Part shown: positions 34,076-41,034 of the stretch, in pieces
Layout of the letters: each line of letters starts with the position of its first letter
Position numbering within the stretch: the first letter of the stretch is position 1
Assembly: GCA_947085045.1 (NCBI GenBank)
Contig: CAMTUU010000007.1
Coordinates: 62,001-126,000 of the forward strand
Direction of reading: 5' to 3'
Origin: Pseudolysinimonas_A sp947085045
Lineage (GTDB): Bacteria > Actinomycetota > Actinomycetes > Actinomycetales > Microbacteriaceae
Length of the DNA: 64,000 nucleotides
Made by a program: the position numbers and the translations under genes
The notes under the pieces: generated by a model
Told to the model about the DNA's origin: nothing
Database searches by the model: none
What the model saw: only the letters and a program-made list of their open reading frames with translations

Positions 34076-34105
34076 AAGGCCCCCGATCCGCAGATCAGGG
34101 GCCTT
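34076..34105 (-). terminator. Displaced original terminator of tRNA-Leu
   Basis: AAGGCCCCCGATC and GATCAGGGGCCTT pair over 13 bp with one mismatch around CGCA. It lies 2 bp beyond the left att repeat, exactly where the terminator of the intact tRNA-Leu would be before integration; the element now supplies a different hairpin to the live tRNA. Confidence 0.65.
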
Positions 34106-34107
34106 CA

Positions 34108-34134
34108 CACTCGTGCGCGGAGGGGGACTTGAAC
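34108..34134 (-). repeat. attL: 27-bp copy of the tRNA-Leu 3' end
   Basis: 27 bases identical to 45498-45524 at the tRNA-Leu gene. They cover part of the T-arm, the acceptor 3' strand and six bases beyond the tRNA. The flanks differ on both sides, so this is the crossover repeat. It is not a functional tRNA because the rest of the gene is absent. Confidence 0.92.
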
Positions 34135-34176
34135 TCTGAGCGGACCCCAGAGGAGACGGGGGAGCCTATCGAGTAG
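34135..34176 (+). other. Alternative integrase 3' end used in the circular form
   Basis: Joining the right end of the element to this left end through the shared repeat keeps the integrase frame open across the repeat (EGDLN) and continues as SERTPEETGEPIE, then TAG at 34174-34176. In the integrated state this segment is cut off from the gene, which instead ends with codons from the antisense strand of the tRNA. Confidence 0.65.
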
Positions 34177-34414
34177 CCCTAAACGACGATGCTCTAGCGT
34201 GCGCCACGCTCACCACGACACCCGTTCGATGCCGGGTCGTTGTGGGGGCTGGCGTGGGGGACCGACCCGAGAGAGGAAACATCGGATATTTTGGTGCCTC
34301 TTGCCGCTGAGGGCGCTACGAGCGCCCATCGCGCGAGCACCGGAAAATTTTCCTCCGCCCCATCGCAGACCCGCGCGGCTTCGCCAAGCGACCGCCGTAT
34401 GGGAGGCTCGACGC

Positions 34415-35305
34415 GTGCCAGGCCCTCGCGACTACACCGCTGGGACGCGCGCTGGACTCTTCGCTTGGGCCCACGGCACGTGCTACTTTCCCGGCTGCAA
34501 GAAACCCGTAGTGGATGTTCTCGAAGGCATCCCCGTTATCGAGGTCGACATCGTCCACATTCGCGGGGCGAAGGCCGGATCGGCCCGCTACGACGCTTCG
34601 ATGACTGACGACGAGCGCCGCGCAGTCGGCAACCTCATGCTTATGTGCCGAGGCCACCACACGATCATCGACGACCACGAAGACGACTATCCGGTGCCTC
34701 TGCTCCACGAGTGGAAAGCGACGCGAGAGAGTCAGACCGGAATCGCAGCCGCGCTCGCGGCTACCGGTGTTGATGAGGTCGGCCTTGCCGATCTGATCCT
34801 CTCGGTTATCCGCGACATGGGGAGCATTCGTCGGGTCGAGGTCGATCTTGAAGCCGCGATCCGGGTTGGCGAGTCCGAAGCAATCACGAGCCCGCTTGAG
34901 CTCGTGCCTACCGCGCTCGCTGCTAACCCTCACCTTCAACGAGGCGAAGTCCTGGTCAGCGCCGACGTGCGGAACGTGGGCGGGCAGCCCGTGAGCATTG
35001 CGAGCGTCGATCTCCACTTCGGGATTCGTATCGCAGGTGCGCTTGACCTCGCTTACATGACGATGGCGCGGAGAAATGACCTCCCCGTAATCAATCCACG
35101 ATTGCCGGTTCGCGTTCTGGACGGAGCCGCAACTAGGTGGTCATGGAATCGCACGACCGTCGCCATCGTGCTTGCTGCCGTCGCTAGTACCGGGCAAACG
35201 ATCGAAACGGTCCATGTCGAGGTGCGGCTGGAAAGCGGTGAGCGAGCGAGTTCGATCCACGTGCCTTGGTCACACTTTGTCGACGCGGGCTTCGCCCAGC
35301 CCTGA
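34415..35305 (+). CDS. HNH endonuclease with unknown C-terminal domain, candidate defence effector
   Basis: Protein of 296 residues. Residues 20-105 are an HNH nuclease module with zinc ligands C23 and C28 (CYFPGC), catalytic H49 in DIVHIRG, SARYDASMTDDERR, N73, and C78-H81/H82 in NLMLMCRGHHTIID, ending YPVPLLHEWK. This module pattern is the one found in phage-defence effectors such as the HNH part of Cap5. Residues 130-296 look beta-rich (VLVSADVRNVGGQPVSIASVDL, VHVEVRLESGE) and match nothing I know; they could be a sensor. The start is the GTG at 34415 with GGGAGG eight bases before; the longer open frame upstream lacks similarity. It stands alone beside attL. Confidence 0.75.
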   Translation: MPGPRDYTAGTRAGLFAWAHGTCYFPGCKKPVVDVLEGIPVIEVDIVHIRGAKAGSARYDASMTDDERRAVGNLMLMCRGHHTIIDDHEDDYPVPLLHEWKATRESQTGIAAALAATGVDEVGLADLILSVIRDMGSIRRVEVDLEAAIRVGESEAITSPLELVPTALAANPHLQRGEVLVSADVRNVGGQPVSIASVDLHFGIRIAGALDLAYMTMARRNDLPVINPRLPVRVLDGAATRWSWNRTTVAIVLAAVASTGQTIETVHVEVRLESGERASSIHVPWSHFVDAGFAQP

Positions 35306-35361
35306 CTTGCTGTACGGATCAGGAATGCTGCGCGGGCCCTGGGACGACGGTACTCGCGTCG

Positions 35362-36123
35362 CTAGCCGACCTTAACGAACTCGCCACAACCGCCCTGAAT
35401 GTCGAGTGAGAAGTCCGTGGGTTGGATCGTGATTCGAACCTGCGTCGCCGCCGAGATGAAGTTGTTGTCGATGATCTCGCCTGAAGCGTCTAGCCGTCCC
35501 CAGTAGCAGTTCGTCACGCTCCCAGTCGATTGGAACGTGCCCGGTTGAACATCGACCCCTACGACGTAGACGCGACTGCCCCAGAATCGGAGGCCCGCAG
35601 CGCGCTCGGCCTCGGCCTGCTGCGCCGCCGCAGACGCAGCTAGCAGCTGCTCGGCGGCGGGGAACTCGGGGCAAAGTATGAGCATCCCGGCAGCCTCCTT
35701 CTGCTGCCCTTCGTTGATGGGGCCGTTGGTGACGTAGAAGCCGCCAGTCGCGGCGCAAAGCCCGTAGAGGCTGTCCACCGACTCGACGCTCTCGTACCCG
35801 GCAGTGTTCGCGGCGGCGACTTGCTCCGAGGTGTAATCGCTCCCGCTGAGGTACTGCCCTTCGCATACCTCCCACGCTTGCCCGGTCGCCCATGCGGCCT
35901 CAACGGAGCCGAACTCCCGATGCTCGTAGTTGCTGTCCCCGATCCCGAGGCTGCACGAGACGCCGAACGTCATGGGATCGAGGCGGGGAACCGTCGGCGT
36001 CGGAGAGGGAGTGTGTGTCGCAGTCGGCTCGTCGGCGTAGGGCTCGCCTGGGGCGCAGCCAACCAGGGCCAACAGCGCGAGAGCGAGCCCGACCGACGCG
36101 AGCGCGCTTGTCCGGCGCGTCAG
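35362..36123 (-). CDS. Lipoprotein with a CYW/GCGxF secreted domain, CTG start
   Basis: Exported protein of about 253 residues. A basic start, hydrophobic run and lipobox LVGC are followed by a Pro/Thr-rich linker (TPSPTPTVP), a middle region with two Cys pairs, and a C-terminal domain found in many actinobacterial lipoproteins: VYVVGVDVQPGTF, then NCYWGRLDASGE and GGCGEFVKV. The frame has no ATG, GTG or TTG before the signal sequence. The fitting start is CTG at 36123, overlapping the stop of the DUF4236 gene as CTGA, which implies translational coupling. It ends the five-gene minus-strand cluster. Confidence 0.72.
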   Translation of the reverse strand: MTRRTSALASVGLALALLALVGCAPGEPYADEPTATHTPSPTPTVPRLDPMTFGVSCSLGIGDSNYEHREFGSVEAAWATGQAWEVCEGQYLSGSDYTSEQVAAANTAGYESVESVDSLYGLCAATGGFYVTNGPINEGQQKEAAGMLILCPEFPAAEQLLAASAAAQQAEAERAAGLRFWGSRVYVVGVDVQPGTFQSTGSVTNCYWGRLDASGEIIDNNFISAATQVRITIQPTDFSLDIQGGCGEFVKVG

Positions 36124-36593
36124 TTTCCCTCGCTCGGCTGGGCAGCCTCCGCCGTCGCGACCGACGGTGCAACGACCGCCTCGCCTTGGGTCTGCTTCGG
36201 GGTGAGCTGCCAGACCGCGATCAAGCCAGCGATGACGAAGAGTGCGAGGAACGGCCCAGCAGCGGGGATCGCTCCGAACAGGACTGCGACCACGATCCCG
36301 ACCGTCCAATAGAGCCAGCCAGGCATCCGACCGAACGGGCGACGAAAGGTGCGAGGCCCGGCAGGCACCGCGACAGCGGCTCGCGGGGTGCCCTTGGCTG
36401 TGAGCCTTCCACGCGGCGCGGCCTTGCCAACCGGCACGTTGACCGAGACACCCTTCGCGACGTTGGCTGTCACGCCTCGGCGTGAGTTGACGGTGACCTT
36501 GCCGACCTTCGCGGACGCCGAGACGCCGCTCTTGGAGACGTTGAGGCTTAGCCCCTTGGCGATCTTGATGCGCCGATTGACCCTGATTCCCAT
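36120..36593 (-). CDS. DUF4236 family membrane protein
   Basis: Protein of 157 residues. The N-terminal IKIAKGLSLNVSKSGVSASAK is the DUF4236 signature, a short beta-rich repeat continuing as VTVNSRRGVTANVAKG. Two adjacent transmembrane segments follow (about residues 93-110 and 113-130), then an Ala/Glu-rich tail. TAGCGT lies 6 bases before the ATG, so this gene may be transcribed leaderless. It is coupled to the downstream lipoprotein by a 4-bp overlap. The family function is not known. Confidence 0.8.
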   Translation of the reverse strand: MGIRVNRRIKIAKGLSLNVSKSGVSASAKVGKVTVNSRRGVTANVAKGVSVNVPVGKAAPRGRLTAKGTPRAAVAVPAGPRTFRRPFGRMPGWLYWTVGIVVAVLFGAIPAAGPFLALFVIAGLIAVWQLTPKQTQGEAVVAPSVATAEAAQPSEGN

Positions 36594-36693
36594 GACCGGA
36601 CGCTAGCGGGTTGGCGCGGCTGCGCGATAGAGCGCGCCGTGGGCACAGCCAGTCCAACTGTCCAAGGTTGGCCTTCGGCAGGTGCGTCGAACT

Positions 36694-37221
36694 TCACGAT
36701 TCCAAAACCTCAAGGAGAAGGACGTGTCCGATCGCCTTGTCTGCCTCGCCCGAGTAGCGCGGGCAGATGTACTTCGCGGACGCTTCGATCATGGCTTTCT
36801 GCCCAGCGAGCGTGTAGCTCACCGAGATCCCGTTGTCCTTCGCGTAAGCAACGGCGAGGTCAATGCTCAGCTCCATTGCTTCCTCGCCCTTGGCGAGGTC
36901 GGCGCACGTGTCATCCAGAAAGATGACCCTCACTTGTTCGTAGCGTTCCTGATCGCTCGACGACAACGGCGAGGGGTAGGACGCTGGCTGCGTCCAATCG
37001 GCGCTGCCGTTCGCGATGAGCGCGGTCGCAATGTCGCTGTACGCGTTGCGGTAATCGGCCTCAGACGGCACGTGAAGAATCCGTGTTCCAATCACGACTG
37101 CGACGACGACCCCAACCACGCCGACTGGAATGACTATTTTCGCCCACAGTGGAAGCTGCTTCAGTCGGCCGAGGAACCGGCGGCCTCCGGGCGCGGGGCG
37201 TGTTGGATCGTTGTCAGACAA
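36694..37221 (-). CDS. Single-span membrane protein with disulfide pair, function unknown
   Basis: Protein of 175 residues with a basic cytoplasmic start, one transmembrane helix (KIVIPVGVVGVVVAVVIGT) and an outer domain of about 125 residues. The outer domain has two Cys (DDTCADLAKG and KYICPRY) in a helical arrangement reminiscent of small secreted DUF732-type domains. The start is TTG at 37221, because AGGAGG lies six bases before it; a more distal TTG lacks such a site. It is grouped with two neighbours of the same build. Confidence 0.68.
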   Translation of the reverse strand: MSDNDPTRPAPGGRRFLGRLKQLPLWAKIVIPVGVVGVVVAVVIGTRILHVPSEADYRNAYSDIATALIANGSADWTQPASYPSPLSSSDQERYEQVRVIFLDDTCADLAKGEEAMELSIDLAVAYAKDNGISVSYTLAGQKAMIEASAKYICPRYSGEADKAIGHVLLLEVLES

Positions 37222-37279
37222 GGTCGACCTCCTGGGGCTGCGGGAGCGCGCAGCGCTCAAACTTTTGGGGTGATGCGAA

Positions 37280-37816
37280 CTAGCCTCCGCTGACCGCGCA
37301 GAGGGCAGCGAGGTCGGGGAAGGTCATGGACGCTTGGGCTCCGTTTGCTGAGACGCAGCTCATTACGGTCATGGGATCGATCGCGTTGTCGTCGCTCACG
37401 ACGAGAACGGCGCTCCACGCCCGCGAACGCAGATCGTCGGTTGGCGTGTTCCCCGTCGCGCGGAGGGCTGAGTCCGTGATCGCCTTCACCTGGTCATAGG
37501 TGGCCGACGAACCCCACTTGCTCGCCAGGACGTCCCGCGCCTGCTCGATGGGATCAGTGGAGTCGCCCGAGCCGACGTTGCCATTCGATGACGTGTCGTT
37601 CTCGCTCACTTCTGGTGACGTTCCGTCGGTGGTCCCGGTGTTGACGGTGCTAGGCGAAGAATCGCCCGCGCGTGACACCGCCACTCCCACAATGGCCGTG
37701 ATCGTCAACACCGCAACCAGTCCGATCACGCCAAACAGAAGTGGTCGTGAAGTAGCGGCTGCGGGTACTTCGGCGTCTGGGAGAGCGACCTGGTCTGCTC
37801 GATCCTCGCTGTCCAC
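37280..37816 (-). CDS. Single-span membrane protein with disulfide pair, function unknown
   Basis: Protein of 178 residues: an acidic N-terminus, one helix (LLFGVIGLVAVLTITAIVG), a Ser/Thr/Asn-rich linker, and an outer helical domain that starts DPIEQARDVLASKWGSSATYDQVKAITD and ends with two Cys (VMSCVSANG and ALCAVSGG). The start is the GTG at 37816, with GGAAGG upstream, 5 bp after the previous gene. It has the same design as its two neighbours, hence probably a common process at the cell surface. Confidence 0.68.
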   Translation of the reverse strand: MDSEDRADQVALPDAEVPAAATSRPLLFGVIGLVAVLTITAIVGVAVSRAGDSSPSTVNTGTTDGTSPEVSENDTSSNGNVGSGDSTDPIEQARDVLASKWGSSATYDQVKAITDSALRATGNTPTDDLRSRAWSAVLVVSDDNAIDPMTVMSCVSANGAQASMTFPDLAALCAVSGG

Positions 37817-37821
37817 TGTCT

Positions 37822-38253
37822 CTATCCTTCCGGCGCAGTGTCCATGACGAACTCCCAAGCCGACTCGTCAGCGCACGTGTCGAGCGCATAGCGAGCCGCT
37901 GAGGTCGCATCGAGTCCTGACCCGATCGCAAACCCCGCGTAGAACTTCGCGCAGGCTGTGTAGCGCGCGTCCCGGTAGAGGTCGTTCACGGCATCGGTCG
38001 CCTCGCCTTCTGCGTCCGCGAGCTTGCTCTGTACGTCGGAGAGCTCGGTCTGCGCGTCGAGCAGCTCGGCTTGGGCGTTTCGAAGATCGGCGCTCGCGGT
38101 GCCCCACAGCACCCCGAAGACCACAGCGGCAACCAACGCCAGTGCGACCACTGCACCCACCGCGAGAGCGAGCGCGCTACGGCTTCCGATCCGAGGCGCT
38201 GCCGGGGCTGCGCTGGCTGATGTTGTTGATGCAACGGATTCGCTATCGGGCAT
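37822..38253 (-). CDS. Single-span membrane protein with coiled coil, function unknown
   Basis: Protein of 143 residues: an Ala/Ser-rich cytoplasmic start, a transmembrane helix (ALALAVGAVVALALVAAVVFG), a heptad-rich coiled coil (ADLRNAQAELLDAQTELSDV), and an outer end with two Cys (YTACAKFYAG and ALDTCADES). The start is ATG 38253 with GGGAGG seven bases before. It is the first gene of the minus-strand membrane cluster, divergent from the XRE regulator gene, which may control it. Confidence 0.68.
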   Translation of the reverse strand: MPDSESVASTTSASAAPAAPRIGSRSALALAVGAVVALALVAAVVFGVLWGTASADLRNAQAELLDAQTELSDVQSKLADAEGEATDAVNDLYRDARYTACAKFYAGFAIGSGLDATSAARYALDTCADESAWEFVMDTAPEG

Positions 38254-38311
38254 AGAACAACCTCCCTGGGCTGTGAGTGACCCCGAGTTTGCCACATAGA
38301 GAAGGCCACCT

Positions 38312-38632
38312 GTGTTACACCTCTGCGGCGACTCTGGAACGGTGCCCGTCGTCCGTTCCTCCGCAGAGTGGGATCGCTACGCGGTTGAGTTGGGTCACTC
38401 GCTCAAGCGGCACCGGAGCGCGCGCGGGCTGAGCCAAGAGCAGCTCGCTTACGAGGCCGGGTTGAGTCGCTACAGCTACCAGAAGTTCGAGAAAGGCGAG
38501 TCGATGCCCGGCTCTCCTGCAAACCCCTCGCTTCGAAACGTCATGGCGCTAGCTCAGGTGCTCGGGGTGACTCTTGATGATCTGCTGCCTTCACCGTGGC
38601 CAGACCTGCGGGCTGGCAATCGGCAGGGGTAG
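38312..38632 (+). CDS. XRE family transcriptional regulator
   Basis: DNA-binding protein of 106 residues with a canonical Cro/C1-type helix-turn-helix: LGHSLKRHRSARGLSQEQLAYEAGLSRYSYQKFEKG, then LRNVMALAQVLGVTLDDLL. No effector domain is present. A GTG start at 38312 with GAAGG six bases before is used; a second GTG at 38342 would shorten it by ten residues. The 58-bp gap to the divergent membrane cluster is the likely operator. It converges on pycTM, 10 bp between stops. Confidence 0.8.
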   Translation: MLHLCGDSGTVPVVRSSAEWDRYAVELGHSLKRHRSARGLSQEQLAYEAGLSRYSYQKFEKGESMPGSPANPSLRNVMALAQVLGVTLDDLLPSPWPDLRAGNRQG

Positions 38633-38642
38633 TAGCGCACCC

Positions 38643-39152
38643 CTAAGCGATGAAATGCGGGACGACGACGCTGACCGCAACGAGCACGGCACCGATCACT
38701 CCGAAAAGGATCGACCTCTGAACCCGGCGATGCTTTGACCAGTTGATGCCGGCCATCCTCACGATCTGTCGCGAGAGAACCGGTAGGAGGTCGGCTCGCC
38801 TGAGCCGCCGTTCGAGTTCTCGCGGAGTCAGGTGCCGTACGTGACCGAAGTAGATGTGATCGCGTCGCGCTTCCTCCTCAAGGTGGCGCGATCGAAGCAC
38901 CGGGGCGATGACGAATGAGGCGAAGACTGCCGCGATGGCGAGAAGTCCGAGGCCAACCCAGAAGACAAGGGACCACCATCCGACCCTCGTGATGATCGTC
39001 GTAGCTGTCGCGAGCGTAGTGACCGCAGCGACCGACACCGTCTCTATCCCGAACGCGAACGATGCTTTGGCGTCGACACGGTTAGTCCACTCCATCTGCG
39101 CGTCGTGAATACGCCAAGCGTCATCGACGGCGTCGCGGTTCGCGCGTGACAT
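38643..39152 (-). CDS. pycTM: Pycsar membrane effector PycTM
   Basis: Membrane protein of 169 residues matching the Pycsar TM effector family (DUF5706-like). An amphipathic start, AQMEWTNRVDAKASFAFGIE, is followed by two transmembrane helices (about 36-57 and 61-85), a cytoplasmic segment with YFGHVRHLTPRELERRL and LSRQIVRMAGINWSKHRRV, and a last helix (148-168). In known Pycsar systems the effector binds cCMP or cUMP and damages the membrane, stopping phage production. Its ATG shares one base with the pycC stop (TGATG), so production is tied to the cyclase. The identification rests on both the sequence pattern and the neighbour. Confidence 0.85.
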   Translation of the reverse strand: MSRANRDAVDDAWRIHDAQMEWTNRVDAKASFAFGIETVSVAAVTTLATATTIITRVGWWSLVFWVGLGLLAIAAVFASFVIAPVLRSRHLEEEARRDHIYFGHVRHLTPRELERRLRRADLLPVLSRQIVRMAGINWSKHRRVQRSILFGVIGAVLVAVSVVVPHFIA

Positions 39153-39880
39153 CAGAGTTCCGTCTGGTGGTAGCTGGAACGGTAGTAGGCATACGGGCGG
39201 CCGCCCATGTCCAAGGTGTACTTGCCAGCCCACATGATCTCGCCCTTGCTGTAGAGGTTGGCGTCACTCAGCGACCCGAAGGTGCCTTTTCCGATAGCGA
39301 TTCGAGAGCCCTTCATGTCGCGCAGGTCACTCAATTTGGCTGCGAGATTTGGTGCTATACCGATCGAGATCATGTCGCTGTTATTGCGGACCCCAGCACG
39401 AACGAGCAGAGCTTCGCCCGATGCGATCCCGGTCATTGAACGAACGTGCCAGCCTGCTTCGGCCAGGGCAGGCACCTTCAGTCGCACGTCTTCGTCAAGC
39501 ATGTGGTCGATCGCTAAGTTGATCTTCAACGCTGCTCGAACGGCGCGGTCCTGACGGTCGGGACCTGCGAAGATCCCCATCACGCGATCGCCGTCAAAGC
39601 TGCGTATGTGGCCTTCTCCCTTGCGGATTACTCGGACAGCGATCGTGAGGAAAGTCGACGTCACAAGTGCCGCCTCTTCGGGCGTTGCGACCCGAGTGAG
39701 CGTAGAAGAGTCGACCATGTCGGTATAGAGATACGTTGCGTTGATCTTCTTCGCGTCGGAATAGCCCATCGCGTCCGGATCGGGTACGTCCGTATTGCCG
39801 TCTTGGACCTTCGACACATTCCATTCGTGAAGCCACAGTGCGGTGATCGCGCTATCGACTTCTTCCTTCAACGTCGCCAT
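39152..39880 (-). CDS. pycC: Pycsar pyrimidine nucleotide cyclase PycC
   Basis: Class III-like nucleotidyl cyclase of 242 residues; Pycsar cyclases make cCMP or cUMP in response to phage. Metal-binding Asp residues are D54 in YLYTDMVDSS and D98 in IRSFDGDRVMGIF. GEALLVRAGVRNNSDMISIG and APNLAAKLSDLR, with the transition-state Asn and Lys in place of the usual Arg, follow the PycC pattern. There is no membrane, HAMP or sensor domain. The start is ATG 39880 with AGAGG upstream. Which pyrimidine is used cannot be told by eye. It is cotranscribed with pycTM. Confidence 0.9.
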   Translation of the reverse strand: MATLKEEVDSAITALWLHEWNVSKVQDGNTDVPDPDAMGYSDAKKINATYLYTDMVDSSTLTRVATPEEAALVTSTFLTIAVRVIRKGEGHIRSFDGDRVMGIFAGPDRQDRAVRAALKINLAIDHMLDEDVRLKVPALAEAGWHVRSMTGIASGEALLVRAGVRNNSDMISIGIAPNLAAKLSDLRDMKGSRIAIGKGTFGSLSDANLYSKGEIMWAGKYTLDMGGRPYAYYRSSYHQTEL

Positions 39881-39897
39881 TGGTTCCTCTTTCCTGA

Positions 39898-39920
39898 CCA
39901 CTCTGAGCCGAGAGTAGTGG
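39898..39920 (-). promoter_or_regulatory. Imperfect inverted repeat in the pycC leader
   Basis: CCACTCT and AGAGTAGTGG (two-base bulge) face each other 18-40 bases before the pycC ATG, in the 116-bp gap after the preceding gene. It could be an operator or an mRNA hairpin limiting expression of a toxic system. No convincing -10 element was found nearby. Confidence 0.3.
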
Positions 39921-39996
39921 CCAGACCCAGGGGCACGGGCCGGGGACGCACGAGCACCAGAACGGCTCGCCAGGCTAGACAGCTCGGGCGGCTGAC

Positions 39997-41034
39997 TCAC
40001 GCTTGTCGGGCAAGCCACCTCCCGGTCGTCAGGTAGCGTACGTGGCTGTCGATCGACTCTCTCGCCGCATCGATCGCAATTGTCTGGTGAACATCGCTCA
40101 CGACCGGCTCACCGTGGGAGACAGCCACTAGGGCGCCCATCCGCCGAACCAACAGTGCGCTACCTGTCAACAGCTCGTCCACGGTGTCAGGACTGAGTGT
40201 CTGGAGTCTGATCACGAGAGATTGTCGGAGAGCCGTCACGGCTTCTAGCGCCCCATCTGAGGCGAGGGCGACAACCGCTCCGCCCGCGGCAGCTTGGGCC
40301 CGTTCAAGGCCGTCCAGAGCCTCTGCTAGAAGCATTGCGAGGCCAACGTCAGAGGCGTAGGCGGGCGGACCCTGTAGCTCTCGAAGGGCCTCCACCGAAA
40401 CCACTTCATCTGACTCGATTGCCCAAAGCCGCGACGCCGAAGGAGTCAAGTTCGCCAGTCCTGAAGACTCAATCGAGAGCACCAAGTCGCCGCCGAGACG
40501 ACCCGCGTCGCCTCGGGTGCGGACGTTGACACCAGCGAGCCCGACTGTGAGTCTCGCACTCCCGAAGGGTGTCGATACGTACTCTCCGATAGCAGACGAA
40601 AGCGCTGCCCATCCGACGGCGCGGCGAAACGCGGCGGGTACTTCAGGCGCGGCTTGACCGGCCCAGACTTCGAATCGGCTGCCCCACCAATCCGGTCGCG
40701 GATCTGCAACCGATCGATCCTCCGTCTTCGATCGAGCTATCTGGCGGGCCTCGAACGACGGACCGCCATGGCGCTCCCAAAGGTCCGAGGGGGTGAGTTT
40801 CCGGAAACGGCACTCGCTGCCAACCGTCGATGCGCAGAGGAGAGACAACGCCTCCGAGGGGTTGAGCCCTTCGTCCCAGCACGCCTCGAATAGTTCGCGG
40901 ACGTGCGCCTCGAATGTGTCATCGGATGCCGCCTCGAGATTCCGATGGGCAATGCCGACAAGCGGTTCCGATCGAACAACAGGGACGGCGTCGATGAGTC
41001 GATTGATCCCGATCACTTCAGGGGTGTTGATCAT
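39997..41034 (-). CDS. Protein of unknown function between the replication gene and Pycsar
   Basis: Cytoplasmic protein of 345 residues, without membrane segments or signal. Visible features are ACWDEGLNPSEALSLLCAST, a beta-rich centre (ARLTVGLAGVNVRTRGDAGRLGGDLVLSIE appears as alternating strands) and a helical C-terminal third. I recognise no family. The ATG at 41034 lies inside the last codons of the AAA protein gene, so it is coupled to the replication module, while 116 bp separate it from pycC. It may belong to either unit. Confidence 0.65.
   Translation of the reverse strand: MINTPEVIGINRLIDAVPVVRSEPLVGIAHRNLEAASDDTFEAHVRELFEACWDEGLNPSEALSLLCASTVGSECRFRKLTPSDLWERHGGPSFEARQIARSKTEDRSVADPRPDWWGSRFEVWAGQAAPEVPAAFRRAVGWAALSSAIGEYVSTPFGSARLTVGLAGVNVRTRGDAGRLGGDLVLSIESSGLANLTPSASRLWAIESDEVVSVEALRELQGPPAYASDVGLAMLLAEALDGLERAQAAAGGAVVALASDGALEAVTALRQSLVIRLQTLSPDTVDELLTGSALLVRRMGALVAVSHGEPVVSDVHQTIAIDAARESIDSHVRYLTTGRWLARQA

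Larger units (their letters stand above)
34028..34414. other. Gene-free stretch spanning the left element boundary
   Basis: 387 bp with no complete gene. From left to right it holds 48 bp of leader, the hairpin that must originally have followed tRNA-Leu, the 27-bp att repeat, 42 bp that would form the alternative 3' end of the integrase gene in the circular form, then about 240 bp of lower-GC sequence leading to the HNH gene. I saw no other motif in that last part. Confidence 0.7.

Noticed and set aside
34108..34134. Second tRNA-Leu gene
   Set aside because: Only the 3' 27 bases are present; no anticodon arm or 5' half. It is the left attachment repeat.
34415..35305. Assignment of the HNH protein as CBASS Cap5
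   Set aside because: Only the HNH half resembles Cap5; no SAVED domain is seen and no CD-NTase gene is adjacent (the nearby cyclase is of the Pycsar type).
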